Made by a program: the position numbers and the translations under genes. Source: Bacteroidales bacterium UBA5072 (GTDB lineage: Bacteria > Bacteroidota > Bacteroidia > Bacteroidales > UBA10428). From it: 42,790 bases of DNA. Below are positions 25,071 to 32,343 of this stretch, in pieces. Location of the stretch: assembly GCA_002415855.1 (NCBI GenBank), contig DIAS01000026.1, positions 7,373 to 50,162 on the forward strand. Reading direction: 5' to 3'. The notes under the pieces are model-generated. The model saw nothing but the letters and a program-made list of their open reading frames with translations. It did not search any database and was not told where the DNA came from. Every line of letters begins with the position of its first letter. Position 1 is the stretch's first letter.

Positions 25071-25661
25071 ATGGGACCATTATCTGTTAATGAGCTGATT
25101 TCTGAGAATACAAATCTTTTCCTGGCCTTTGTTATTGGTACCGCCTTTGGCTTTGTGCTGGAATCAAGTGGTTTCTCATCGAGCCGGAAACTGGCCGGCG
25201 TATTCTACGGTTACGACATGGTTGTACTGAAGGTCTTTTTCACAGGCGCGATCACTGCTATGCTCGGACTCTTATTCTTCAGCCTTTTTGGCTGGGTAGA
25301 TCTTGATCTGGTATATGTCAATCCTACCTACCTTACCTCTGCCATTGTCGGTGGCATTATCATGGGCCTTGGGTTCATCATGGGCGGATACTGCCCGGGA
25401 ACCAGCTTTTGTGGTGCCTCCATCGGTAAGATCGACGCCATGGTTTTCATCATTGGTCTCTTCCTGGGTGTTTCTTTATTCGGGGCAGGCTATGACTGGT
25501 GGGAAAAAATGTACCTGGCAAAATTCCTGGGTTCACCCAAGATAAGCGAGTCTCTGGGATTATCTGATGGGGTCTTCGCTTTGCTGCTGATACTCGTTGC
25601 TCTCGGCATGTTTTGGGCAGCCGAATGGGCAGAGAAGAAATTTCCAAGGGAAGAGTATTAA
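25071..25661 (+). CDS. YeeE/YedE-family half-transporter, second half
   Basis: The 196-residue protein has five or six hydrophobic segments. Characteristic family stretches are GFVLESSGFSSSRKLAGVFYG and FIMGGYCPGTSFCGASIGK, with two cysteines in the conserved loop. It complements the preceding half-transporter, so the pair should supply thiosulfate or another small sulfur compound, or move sulfane sulfur across the inner membrane. The direction and substrate are inferred from the family and the neighbouring psr and rhodanese genes. Confidence 0.87.
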   Translation: MGPLSVNELISENTNLFLAFVIGTAFGFVLESSGFSSSRKLAGVFYGYDMVVLKVFFTGAITAMLGLLFFSLFGWVDLDLVYVNPTYLTSAIVGGIIMGLGFIMGGYCPGTSFCGASIGKIDAMVFIIGLFLGVSLFGAGYDWWEKMYLAKFLGSPKISESLGLSDGVFALLLILVALGMFWAAEWAEKKFPREEY

Positions 25662-25690
25662 ACTCCTGGTCATGCTGGTGTCTAAGCTTT

Positions 25691-25701
25691 TTAAACAATA
25701 A
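25691..25701 (+). promoter_or_regulatory. Partial copy of the psrA/TonB-receptor box
   Basis: TTAAACAATAA, 35 nt before the rhodanese ATG, equals the first 11 nt of the box region upstream of the TonB-dependent receptor (33791-33801). The rest of the 18-mer is not conserved, so this is a weak candidate internal promoter or operator. Confidence 0.25.
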
Positions 25702-25736
25702 CAAGTTGTATGTGTTAAAAATTAAATTCAATTATT

Positions 25737-26360
25737 ATGAAACCGAGAATCTGGCTTGCCTTGTTTGTGATCCCCCTGGGACTGATCATCGCTGCCGTAC
25801 CGCAAAATACGAGCCATCCCTATAAACTTACTGCCTCGCAACTGCTGGAGGAGGTCAATACCCGCACGCAGTTTATTACGCCTGAAACCGTGGCTGATAT
25901 GATCGTTAAAAAAGACCCAACCCTGCAACTGATCGATGTGAGAAGCCAGGGTGAATTTGAAAAATTCAGCCTGCCTGGTGCTATCAATATACCGATTGCT
26001 GATCTCTTATCGGAAGAACATTCCGGCATATTTGACCAGGATGCGAAAATGAATGTGTTTTATTCGAACAGCACGCTGATGGCCAATGAAGCCTGGATGC
26101 TGACCCGTCAGCTGGGCTATGAGAACAATTATGTCCTTGAAGGTGGTTTGAATTACTGGTTTGAGGTAATCCTTAATCCGCAGGAACCAGCGTCAACGAG
26201 CCCTGACGAGGAGTTCGCAAAGTATGATTTCCGTAAAGGTGCCTCTCAGGCACTGGGAGGTGGAACCGTTTCGGCACAAACTCCTGAAACCAATTCAGCA
26301 GCGCCAAAACCGGCCATAAAGGCAACCCCTAAAAAGAAGAAGGCCGCAGGAGGGTGTTGA
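25737..26360 (+). CDS. Membrane-anchored rhodanese-like protein with a C-terminal Gly-Gly-Cys tail
   Basis: The 207-residue protein starts with a signal anchor (IWLALFVIPLGLIIAAV, about residues 5-21) that places it in the periplasm. A rhodanese domain spans about 45-145 (TVADMIVKKDPTLQLIDVRS, GEFEKFSLPGAINIPIADLL, LEGGLNYWFE). The position of the persulfide-forming cysteine is Ser 110 in VFYSNSTLMA, so the standard catalytic site is absent. A flexible Ala/Pro/Lys tail (about 165-204) ends in AAGGC, and Cys 207 is the only cysteine in the protein. I infer a sulfur-carrier role for the tail by analogy with SoxY's Gly-Gly-Cys-Gly-Gly arm. The gene follows the YeeE pair by 75 nt. Confidence 0.85.
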   Translation: MKPRIWLALFVIPLGLIIAAVPQNTSHPYKLTASQLLEEVNTRTQFITPETVADMIVKKDPTLQLIDVRSQGEFEKFSLPGAINIPIADLLSEEHSGIFDQDAKMNVFYSNSTLMANEAWMLTRQLGYENNYVLEGGLNYWFEVILNPQEPASTSPDEEFAKYDFRKGASQALGGGTVSAQTPETNSAAPKPAIKATPKKKKAAGGC

Positions 26361-26456
26361 AGGAATTTGATGTTATGATCCGCCCAGAAGCAGTCAAATT
26401 GGTTTAACAATGATTGGTTTTTTTTGTACTTTTAATTGATCCAAAAAACTCCAATC

Positions 26457-26936
26457 ATGAAAAAACTTCTGTTCATTACATTGTGCTTTCTCATTATTGC
26501 AGCATCGTGCGGTAAAAAGCCTGCAGAGCAACCCCTTACGACTCATGATCACCAGATGATGATGCAAGGTGATACTGCAGTGCGCGATGGCGTCTTTATC
26601 CATATCTCACAGGGATATAATGATCCTCACAGGGTACTGATGCCCTTAAAGATGGCAAACATGATGGCCATGGATAAGGACGTGCTCGTGTACCTTGATA
26701 TCAAAGCCGTGGAACTGGTGCTGAAGACCTCGAAAGATCTGGAATATGCTGATTTCGATCCACTTAAAAAGCAATTGCAGGGACTGATCGATAAAAAGGT
26801 TGGCGTTTATGCCTGCCCCACCTGCCTTAAACTGGCCGGCCATACTCCCGACGAATTGATGGAAGGAATACAGGTGGCCAATAAAGACGCATTTTTCAAT
26901 TTCACCAGGGGAAGAATTATCACACTCGACTATTGA
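26457..26936 (+). CDS. DsrE-like lipoprotein with a CPTC motif
   Basis: The ATG at 26457 gives 159 residues. The lipoprotein signal ends IIAASC (Cys 18), so the protein is exported and lipid-anchored. A His/Met-rich patch follows (HDHQMMMQ). The body resembles the DsrE/DsrF-like fold: GVFIHISQGYNDPHRVLMPL, DVLVYLDIKAVELV, then VGVYACPTCLKLAGHTPDEL with Cys 120 and Cys 123 where DsrE-type sulfurtransferases keep their active cysteine. Known DsrE proteins are usually cytoplasmic sulfur carriers, so a lipoprotein form is unusual. It lies 96 nt behind the rhodanese and overlaps the convergent LytTR gene by 7 nt. Confidence 0.75.
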   Translation: MKKLLFITLCFLIIAASCGKKPAEQPLTTHDHQMMMQGDTAVRDGVFIHISQGYNDPHRVLMPLKMANMMAMDKDVLVYLDIKAVELVLKTSKDLEYADFDPLKKQLQGLIDKKVGVYACPTCLKLAGHTPDELMEGIQVANKDAFFNFTRGRIITLDY

Positions 26937-27691
26937 TCGAGCCAGCTTCTGAAATCCTGCATCCTTTCGCGGCTGACGAAAACATCCGGATCATTGCAGT
27001 TCTTTATGACAAGCTTCAGCCGGTAACTGGAATAGGTAATCATATCGGCAATGGCAGCAACGGAAACAATATACTTCCTGTTGATCCTGAAGAAAACCGC
27101 AGGATCGAGAAAAGTTTCGAGTTGTTCCAGCGTATAGTCCATGAGGACTGTTTTGCCGGTAACAATACTGGCAAAAGTAGCTTTCTCCAGGCTGTAGAAA
27201 AACAGGATATCTTCAGCCGGTATGCTTCTGAAATGCACACCTGACTTTACCAGAAAGCGTTTTTTAAATCCTTTGGCAAGCATTTGGTGTACTTTATCCA
27301 GTGCTGTCTGTTGATTGCCCAAGGAACCGGTATGATAGGGTGAAGCCCTGTATTTTGCCAGGGCAGCTCCCAGTTCCTCGAACTTTACAGGCTTGAGGAG
27401 GTAGGCTATGCTGTTCAGCTTGAATGCTTCTATGGCATAAGTATCATACGCCGTGGTGAAAATAACAGGGCAATCAACAACTACATGGTCGAAGATCTCA
27501 AAACTCAGTCCGTCTCCCAGCTGGATATCGAGAAAAACCAGATCAGGCTGTTTGTTTCCGCGGAACCAGGCAACCGATCCTTTTATTGAATCGCAGCGGC
27601 CTGCTACCTCCATAAGGGGATCCTGCTTTTTTAACAGATCTTCAAGCCTTTGTGCGGCCAGTGGCTCATCTTCAACAATCAGGATCTTCAT
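26930..27691 (-). CDS. LytTR-family response regulator
   Basis: The 253-residue protein has a receiver domain with the acidic pocket (VEDEP, residues 7-9), phosphoacceptor Asp 55 in LVFLDIQL, FTTAY and the conserved Lys 100 in AYLLKPVKF. A linker leads to a LytTR DNA-binding domain (about 145-250: FLVKSGVHFRSIPAEDILFF, FFRINRKYIVSVAAI). It is the partner of the histidine kinase, whose stop overlaps its start (ATGA type). Its regulon is unknown. It is the last gene of the TonB-receptor operon and convergent with the sulfur cassette. Confidence 0.93.
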   Translation of the reverse strand: MKILIVEDEPLAAQRLEDLLKKQDPLMEVAGRCDSIKGSVAWFRGNKQPDLVFLDIQLGDGLSFEIFDHVVVDCPVIFTTAYDTYAIEAFKLNSIAYLLKPVKFEELGAALAKYRASPYHTGSLGNQQTALDKVHQMLAKGFKKRFLVKSGVHFRSIPAEDILFFYSLEKATFASIVTGKTVLMDYTLEQLETFLDPAVFFRINRKYIVSVAAIADMITYSSYRLKLVIKNCNDPDVFVSRERMQDFRSWLDQ

Positions 27692-28722
27692 GTGTCTGTC
27701 AGGGGTTTATCGATAATAGGCAGTTTTACCGTAAAAAAGCCGGCATCACGGAGTATCTCAACTTTTTTTCCGGTAAGGATCTCATATTGCTGCCTGATGT
27801 TTTCCAGCCCTACATTTTCACCTGATACTGTGGTGGTTTTTACCTGCAGGTTGTTCCTTACCACCATATAACCGGCTTCGGTGTATACATTTATGTGTAA
27901 AGGTTCATCTGATGTGATGATGTTGTGCTTGATAGCATTCTCCACCATCATCTGAACCGACAGTGGCACGACATAAAAATCCTGGTTGCCGGTTGTTTCT
28001 ATCTGCACGCGGATATTTCCGGCAAAACGCATTTGCTGCAAACCCAGGTAATTCTCCACGAACTGCTTTTCAACGGACCAGGCTACAACCTTTTTATCCT
28101 TCTGTTCAAGCAAATACCGGTAACTGTCGGAAAGCTGAATGATCAGGCTTACCGCCATGTCCGGATCCTTGTGCACCAGTGTGGTCAGGGTATTCAGACT
28201 GTTGAAAAGGAAGTGAGGATTCACCTGGTTCTTTAACGCCTCCAGCTGAAGTTCCAGGGCCTTGCGTTGCAGCAACTCCTGCCTGATCAGGCCTTCTCTC
28301 CACAACCGGAAAAACTCAATTCCGGTCATCAGGCTGAAGAGGTAAACAACCAGCAACACTTCAATAAGCAAGAGATTCAACGTCGTCTTAATAAACTCTG
28401 TAAAGGAAACGCCTCTGATGTTGAGCACATAAATATAGTTGATCAGGAAGGTCAGCAGAATCGAGACGATAATCACCAAACCCAGTGTCGCCATGATCCT
28501 TTTTATCGGATTGATCTCCCATCTAATTTTTTTTGCGTACTTCTGAATAACGAGCTCGTTGAGTTTCATCATCGGCCATCCTAAACCGATGGAGAAAAGA
28601 CAATTGCTTAGCCACATTTTCGGGTCCTTCACAAATGAAGGATCCAGGAAGAAAGCAATAACGTTTCCGATAAAAATCAAAACCAGGATGGATAAGAGGT
28701 TCTTTCTGATTGTTTTCTTCAT
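27688..28722 (-). CDS. LytS-type sensor histidine kinase
   Basis: The 344-residue protein has four hydrophobic helices in the first 135 residues with almost no extracytoplasmic domain, so the signal is probably sensed in the membrane or through a partner. A coiled coil (about 142-165, LIRQELLQRKALELQLEALK) leads to the His_kinase core. The phosphoacceptor is His 170 in NQVNPHFLFNSLNTL, and an ATPase domain follows with MMVENAIKHNI and VGLENIRQQYEIL. The gene lies 30 nt after the TPR-like gene and overlaps the regulator by 4 nt. Confidence 0.92.
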   Translation of the reverse strand: MKKTIRKNLLSILVLIFIGNVIAFFLDPSFVKDPKMWLSNCLFSIGLGWPMMKLNELVIQKYAKKIRWEINPIKRIMATLGLVIIVSILLTFLINYIYVLNIRGVSFTEFIKTTLNLLLIEVLLVVYLFSLMTGIEFFRLWREGLIRQELLQRKALELQLEALKNQVNPHFLFNSLNTLTTLVHKDPDMAVSLIIQLSDSYRYLLEQKDKKVVAWSVEKQFVENYLGLQQMRFAGNIRVQIETTGNQDFYVVPLSVQMMVENAIKHNIITSDEPLHINVYTEAGYMVVRNNLQVKTTTVSGENVGLENIRQQYEILTGKKVEILRDAGFFTVKLPIIDKPLTDT

Positions 28723-28752
28723 GATGACAGGTTCTATCGTTCTTCCGGAATG

Positions 28753-29403
28753 CTACAATTCATTGCTTTTCTCAATTCCACCCAGCAACATTTCGCATCG
28801 GTCCCTCCCCCAGTTTGGTGCCAATTGGTCAGCAGGAACAAATTTGTTGAATTTTTCCCTGGCGAGCAAGAGAATAGGCAATGCTTTTTCTTTGCCCCCT
28901 CCGAATTCCGGCGGCATGTTATACACTGCCTCCGCCTCTTCGAGATAAATCCTCGGATTATCCGGATTGATCGATTTCGCCTGGCTGATCAATGCATTTG
29001 CCTCCCCCAGGAGTGTCATCCCCTTCATAGGATCAATGGCCATTTCAGCAAAGTACGACATCACCTTCAAAACCAGGAATTCTGATTCTTCGGGCTTCGC
29101 CTTCAGGCCGTTTTCGATTTGCTGCTGTGCGAGCGCAATAAATTTCTCCTTCCGGTCAGTAACCGAATCCTGAAAATTGATCACCAGGTTGTAAAAAGCT
29201 GCGTAATACCAGGCCGTCCATTCTGTCTGTTCGGCATTGGCTATGCGCTCAAAATTGTTGGCAAGCTGCTGATATTCTTCCAGGGTTGTGGCACTTTTTG
29301 CCACCTCCAGGTTCGAAAGCATGGCACTGATAAATTTCTGGCTCTGGGCATGCATGGATATTGCTGAGCAGCTCATGACTAAGAAAAAGAGAGTTGTTTT
29401 CAT
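28753..29403 (-). CDS. Secreted TPR-like protein of unknown function
   Basis: The 216-residue protein has a signal peptide (cut near ISMHAQS). The mature part is alpha-helical, with repeat-like helix pairs resembling tetratricopeptide motifs (TAWYYAAFYNLVINFQDSVT, ALISQAKSINPDNPRIYLEE, GGGKEKALPILLLAREKFNK). I recognise no catalytic motif. It lies 14 nt behind the TonB-dependent receptor and 30 nt before the kinase. A periplasmic adaptor passing receptor status to the kinase is conceivable but speculative. Confidence 0.75.
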   Translation of the reverse strand: MKTTLFFLVMSCSAISMHAQSQKFISAMLSNLEVAKSATTLEEYQQLANNFERIANAEQTEWTAWYYAAFYNLVINFQDSVTDRKEKFIALAQQQIENGLKAKPEESEFLVLKVMSYFAEMAIDPMKGMTLLGEANALISQAKSINPDNPRIYLEEAEAVYNMPPEFGGGKEKALPILLLAREKFNKFVPADQLAPNWGRDRCEMLLGGIEKSNEL

Positions 29404-29417
29404 CGTATTTGTTTGTA

Positions 29418-31568
29418 TTATGAATTAAAATTGATCATTAAACCAAGCATAAAGAATCTTTTCGATTGGGGCTTTATCGGGTACCGGCCATAATTTCCCC
29501 CTGCATCCGGCGTAGTGGAATAATTGTATCCGTAGACATTTTGGAAACCAAGGATGTTGTTCACATTGAAGACAAATGCACAGTAGTTCCTGAAGAAGGG
29601 CCTGATCACCACGATATTCAAGCTTAAATCGTTAAAAGACCTGGTCTGATCACCGGAATACACCGGAAGGGCAGGATTGTACCAGGTTTTCGGACTCGCA
29701 TAAATGTAGGTGAGACCGGCGTAGGTATTGGCTTTGCTGAAGAAGTACTTCATCACTACAGACAGGGTATGGGTTGAGACAAAGGAAGGGACAAGCTGTT
29801 CTCTGTAATTCTTATAATTCCGTTTCGCATCAATATAAGAATAGGACACCCAATAATCAAGATTCTTCACTGTCCTGCTGTCGCGCCAGAAAAGATCGAT
29901 TCCCTGAGCGTAACCATGGCCTGTATTGTCATACGTCAGAGGATCGGGGTTATACTCGCTTTCGTACCTCACCAGATTGGTGTACCTCTTCCGGTAAACC
30001 TCCGCCCTGAATATGCGGTCGTTGACTTCGTACTGGTAATTTACAATAAGATGCATGGCTTTCTCCATGTTCAGATCCCGGTTATAAATCAGGTAATCAC
30101 TTTCGGGACGCTGATGAAACAATCCATATGCAGCGGAAACCTGTGAAAAATCACTTATACGGTATGCCAGGGACAGACGGGGTAACAATCTCAATCGATC
30201 CTGCAGTGAAATATACTCGGCCCTCAATCCCGGGCGAACGACAAAATGATTATGAAGACTGATCTCAGGCTCCACATACACAGCATAATCCTGAATATCA
30301 AGTCCAACATGGTATTGCTGTTCAGAACCTGCGGCATAGTAGTCGCGGTTAAATGAATACAACGAAGCTTCCTCTCCGATCTTCAGGGTCATCTTGTCCC
30401 GCCATTCATTGGTCAGGGTCAGGCGTTGGTGAAATCCCTTCAGTGTTTCGTCCAGCCTGTCCGTGTTGATCCCGGTTTGCGTCAGGTCGTAGGTTCCTGA
30501 AAAGCCTGCCTTGATTTTCCATTTCCCGGGCAGCACGTCACTGTATACCGAATTAATATAGTAATTTGTATTCTTGAGTCCGATAAGCGAAGCACCCGCA
30601 GTATCTCCTCCAAAGCTGTAATTCAGGGCACTTTTGCTGATATTAAAGGTTCCGAATACTTTCAGAATGCCGTACTTGCCGCGTTGCTGTCTGAATAAAA
30701 GGGTGCCGTCGGTCTGAACGGGATCCCTGGCCCAATTCATATTCTGCTTGAACAAACTGTTGTAAGGCCTCATGTTGATATACTGCAGGGTGCCCGACAC
30801 GGATCCCCTTTCCCATCGTTGTGAGTGGGATCCGTTCATACCCACCGACATGATCATACAACTGCTCTGTGTTTTATCCGCCACACCCACCGTGTTCAGG
30901 TTAATGACGGAGGACAGGGCATCACCGTATTCTGCTGTAAAACCTCCCGTGCTGAAGGCTGTTCCCTTAAACAATATCGGTGAGAACCGACTCCGGGTTG
31001 GCAGGTCGGGCATTTTCGACAGGAAGGGCTTTTCCACCAGCAGACCATCTATATAGGTTTTCGTTTCATAGCCCTCGCCTCCCCTCACATATAGTCCTCC
31101 TTCATTGCCCACTACCTGGGCTCCGGGGAGAGTGGCCATTGCCCCGTAAATATCCCCCAGGGCGCTGGGTGTCGTGGCAATATCCATCGGTTTCAGCACA
31201 ACAGGACGCTTCAGGTCGGCCGTTTCGAAAGTGCCTGCGGTAACTATAACCGAATTGATTTCGCCCGGCTGCATCTCCATGCGAATTAAAACCGGAGAAA
31301 CAGGCCCGGACAAATCCATGCCTCTTTCCTCCACCTTAAAACCTATGAAACTTACGGTCAGGATCTGTTTACCTGTAGCAGCAGTTTTAAACCTGAAAAA
31401 GCCCGCCGTGTCGGTTGATGCCCCGTCATAGGTATCCTTGATGGAAACATTGGCGCCGGGCAGGGGCAACCCTTCATTATCCGTAACAGTTCCGGTCAAC
31501 ACAAGCTGCCCGTGAATCCATCCTGCCTGAATCAGGCAGATCATTATTAAGAATATGCTGGCTTTCAT
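29418..31568 (-). CDS. TonB-dependent outer-membrane receptor with CarboxypepD_reg-like domain
   Basis: The 716-residue outer-membrane receptor has a signal peptide (near GWIHGQ) and a carboxypeptidase-regulatory-like domain at about 24-105 (LTGTVTDNEGLPLPGANVSI). The plug domain, about 110-230, includes GGLYVRGGEGYETKTYIDGL. A long beta-barrel ends in a terminal strand (RFFMLGLMINFNS). No SusD-like lipoprotein gene follows, so polysaccharide uptake is not indicated. The first gene of a minus-strand operon continuing into the TPR-like protein and the LytS/LytTR pair, it may be both a transporter and the sensor input of that system (inference). The ligand is unknown. Confidence 0.9.
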   Translation of the reverse strand: MKASIFLIMICLIQAGWIHGQLVLTGTVTDNEGLPLPGANVSIKDTYDGASTDTAGFFRFKTAATGKQILTVSFIGFKVEERGMDLSGPVSPVLIRMEMQPGEINSVIVTAGTFETADLKRPVVLKPMDIATTPSALGDIYGAMATLPGAQVVGNEGGLYVRGGEGYETKTYIDGLLVEKPFLSKMPDLPTRSRFSPILFKGTAFSTGGFTAEYGDALSSVINLNTVGVADKTQSSCMIMSVGMNGSHSQRWERGSVSGTLQYINMRPYNSLFKQNMNWARDPVQTDGTLLFRQQRGKYGILKVFGTFNISKSALNYSFGGDTAGASLIGLKNTNYYINSVYSDVLPGKWKIKAGFSGTYDLTQTGINTDRLDETLKGFHQRLTLTNEWRDKMTLKIGEEASLYSFNRDYYAAGSEQQYHVGLDIQDYAVYVEPEISLHNHFVVRPGLRAEYISLQDRLRLLPRLSLAYRISDFSQVSAAYGLFHQRPESDYLIYNRDLNMEKAMHLIVNYQYEVNDRIFRAEVYRKRYTNLVRYESEYNPDPLTYDNTGHGYAQGIDLFWRDSRTVKNLDYWVSYSYIDAKRNYKNYREQLVPSFVSTHTLSVVMKYFFSKANTYAGLTYIYASPKTWYNPALPVYSGDQTRSFNDLSLNIVVIRPFFRNYCAFVFNVNNILGFQNVYGYNYSTTPDAGGNYGRYPIKPQSKRFFMLGLMINFNS

Positions 31569-31597
31569 GATCTTTCAATTTTAGGTCCAATCATGAT

Positions 31598-31630
31598 CAA
31601 AGATCAGGATTGGTATCGGCGAAATCAAAA
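31598..31630 (-). promoter_or_regulatory. Candidate promoter of the TonB-receptor/two-component operon
   Basis: On the minus strand TTTTG (31630-31626) and GATCTTTG (31605-31598) are separated by 20 nt. This resembles the Bacteroidota -33 TTTG and -7 TAnnTTTG pair, with one mismatch in the -7 element. It ends about 30 nt before the receptor ATG. Confidence 0.4.
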
Positions 31631-31745
31631 AATATTCGCCGGGTGGTAAAAAGTGCAGGATGAACTGTAAAAAAAACGGAGTAAATAGCGAAAGGCACTC
31701 TGTAAAACATGGACCAATGATCCATGAAGATCTGAGGTGTTTTTC

Positions 31746-31753
31746 TATCTTTG
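31746..31753 (+). promoter_or_regulatory. Bacteroidota-type -7 element for the GNAT gene
   Basis: TATCTTTG matches TAnnTTTG exactly and ends 25 nt before the ATG at 31779. A matching -33 element is not evident. Confidence 0.45.
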
Positions 31754-31778
31754 AGCATCAATTAGCTATTCGAACGTT

Positions 31779-32309
31779 ATGCAATTAACCATACGACAAG
31801 AGTTACCTGCCGATTATCCTGCGGTATTCGCGATCGTTGAAACGGCCTTTCGCACCATGCAGTTTGCTGACGGGGACGAGCAGTTCCTTGTCGAAGCTTT
31901 GCGGAAAAACAAAGCCTTTATACCTGAATTATCGCTGGTTGCAGAAGCAGATCAGCAGTTGGTGGGACATATCCTGTTTACGCCCCTTTGGATTACCAAT
32001 GGAGACAGGAATTTTAGTTCACTTACACTGGCCCCGGTTTCGGTTCTTCCTGAATATCAGAACATGGGCATCGGATCAGCTTTAATCCATGAAGGACACA
32101 GGATTGCCGTTGCCCTTGGTTTTACTTCCTGTTTTGTGGTAGGACATCCCGGATATTACCCGCGCTTTGGGTATAAACCGGCCGGAAACTGGGGAATCGC
32201 ACCGCCTCATGGTGCACCTCCTGAGGCCTTTATGGCTGCTGAACTGATTCCTGGATCACTGACCGGGGTGACCGGGGTGGCCAAATTCTTGTCTGAATTT
32301 GGAATCTGA
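31779..32309 (+). CDS. GNAT-family N-acetyltransferase (YhbS-like)
   Basis: The 176-residue cytoplasmic protein has the GNAT fold: an N-terminal IRQELPADYPAVFAIVETAF, the acceptor-loop strands, SLTLAPVSVLPEYQNMGIGSAL with the acetyl-CoA pyrophosphate loop (Q-x-x-G-I-G), and FVVGHPGYYPRFGYKPA near the end. The last segment is characteristic of the YhbS/COG3153 group, which acetylates small molecules or peptides of largely unknown identity. The MFS gene begins 34 nt downstream, and the pair could serve drug or metabolite detoxification (inference). Confidence 0.85.
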   Translation: MQLTIRQELPADYPAVFAIVETAFRTMQFADGDEQFLVEALRKNKAFIPELSLVAEADQQLVGHILFTPLWITNGDRNFSSLTLAPVSVLPEYQNMGIGSALIHEGHRIAVALGFTSCFVVGHPGYYPRFGYKPAGNWGIAPPHGAPPEAFMAAELIPGSLTGVTGVAKFLSEFGI

Positions 32310-32343
32310 AAAACTTTACCAAAAACCAGCTACGATTTTAACG

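Noticed and set aside
32254..32280. Short tandem GACCGGGGT repeat at the end of the GNAT gene
   Set aside because: Only two units, inside coding sequence, encoding an ordinary TGVTGV stretch.
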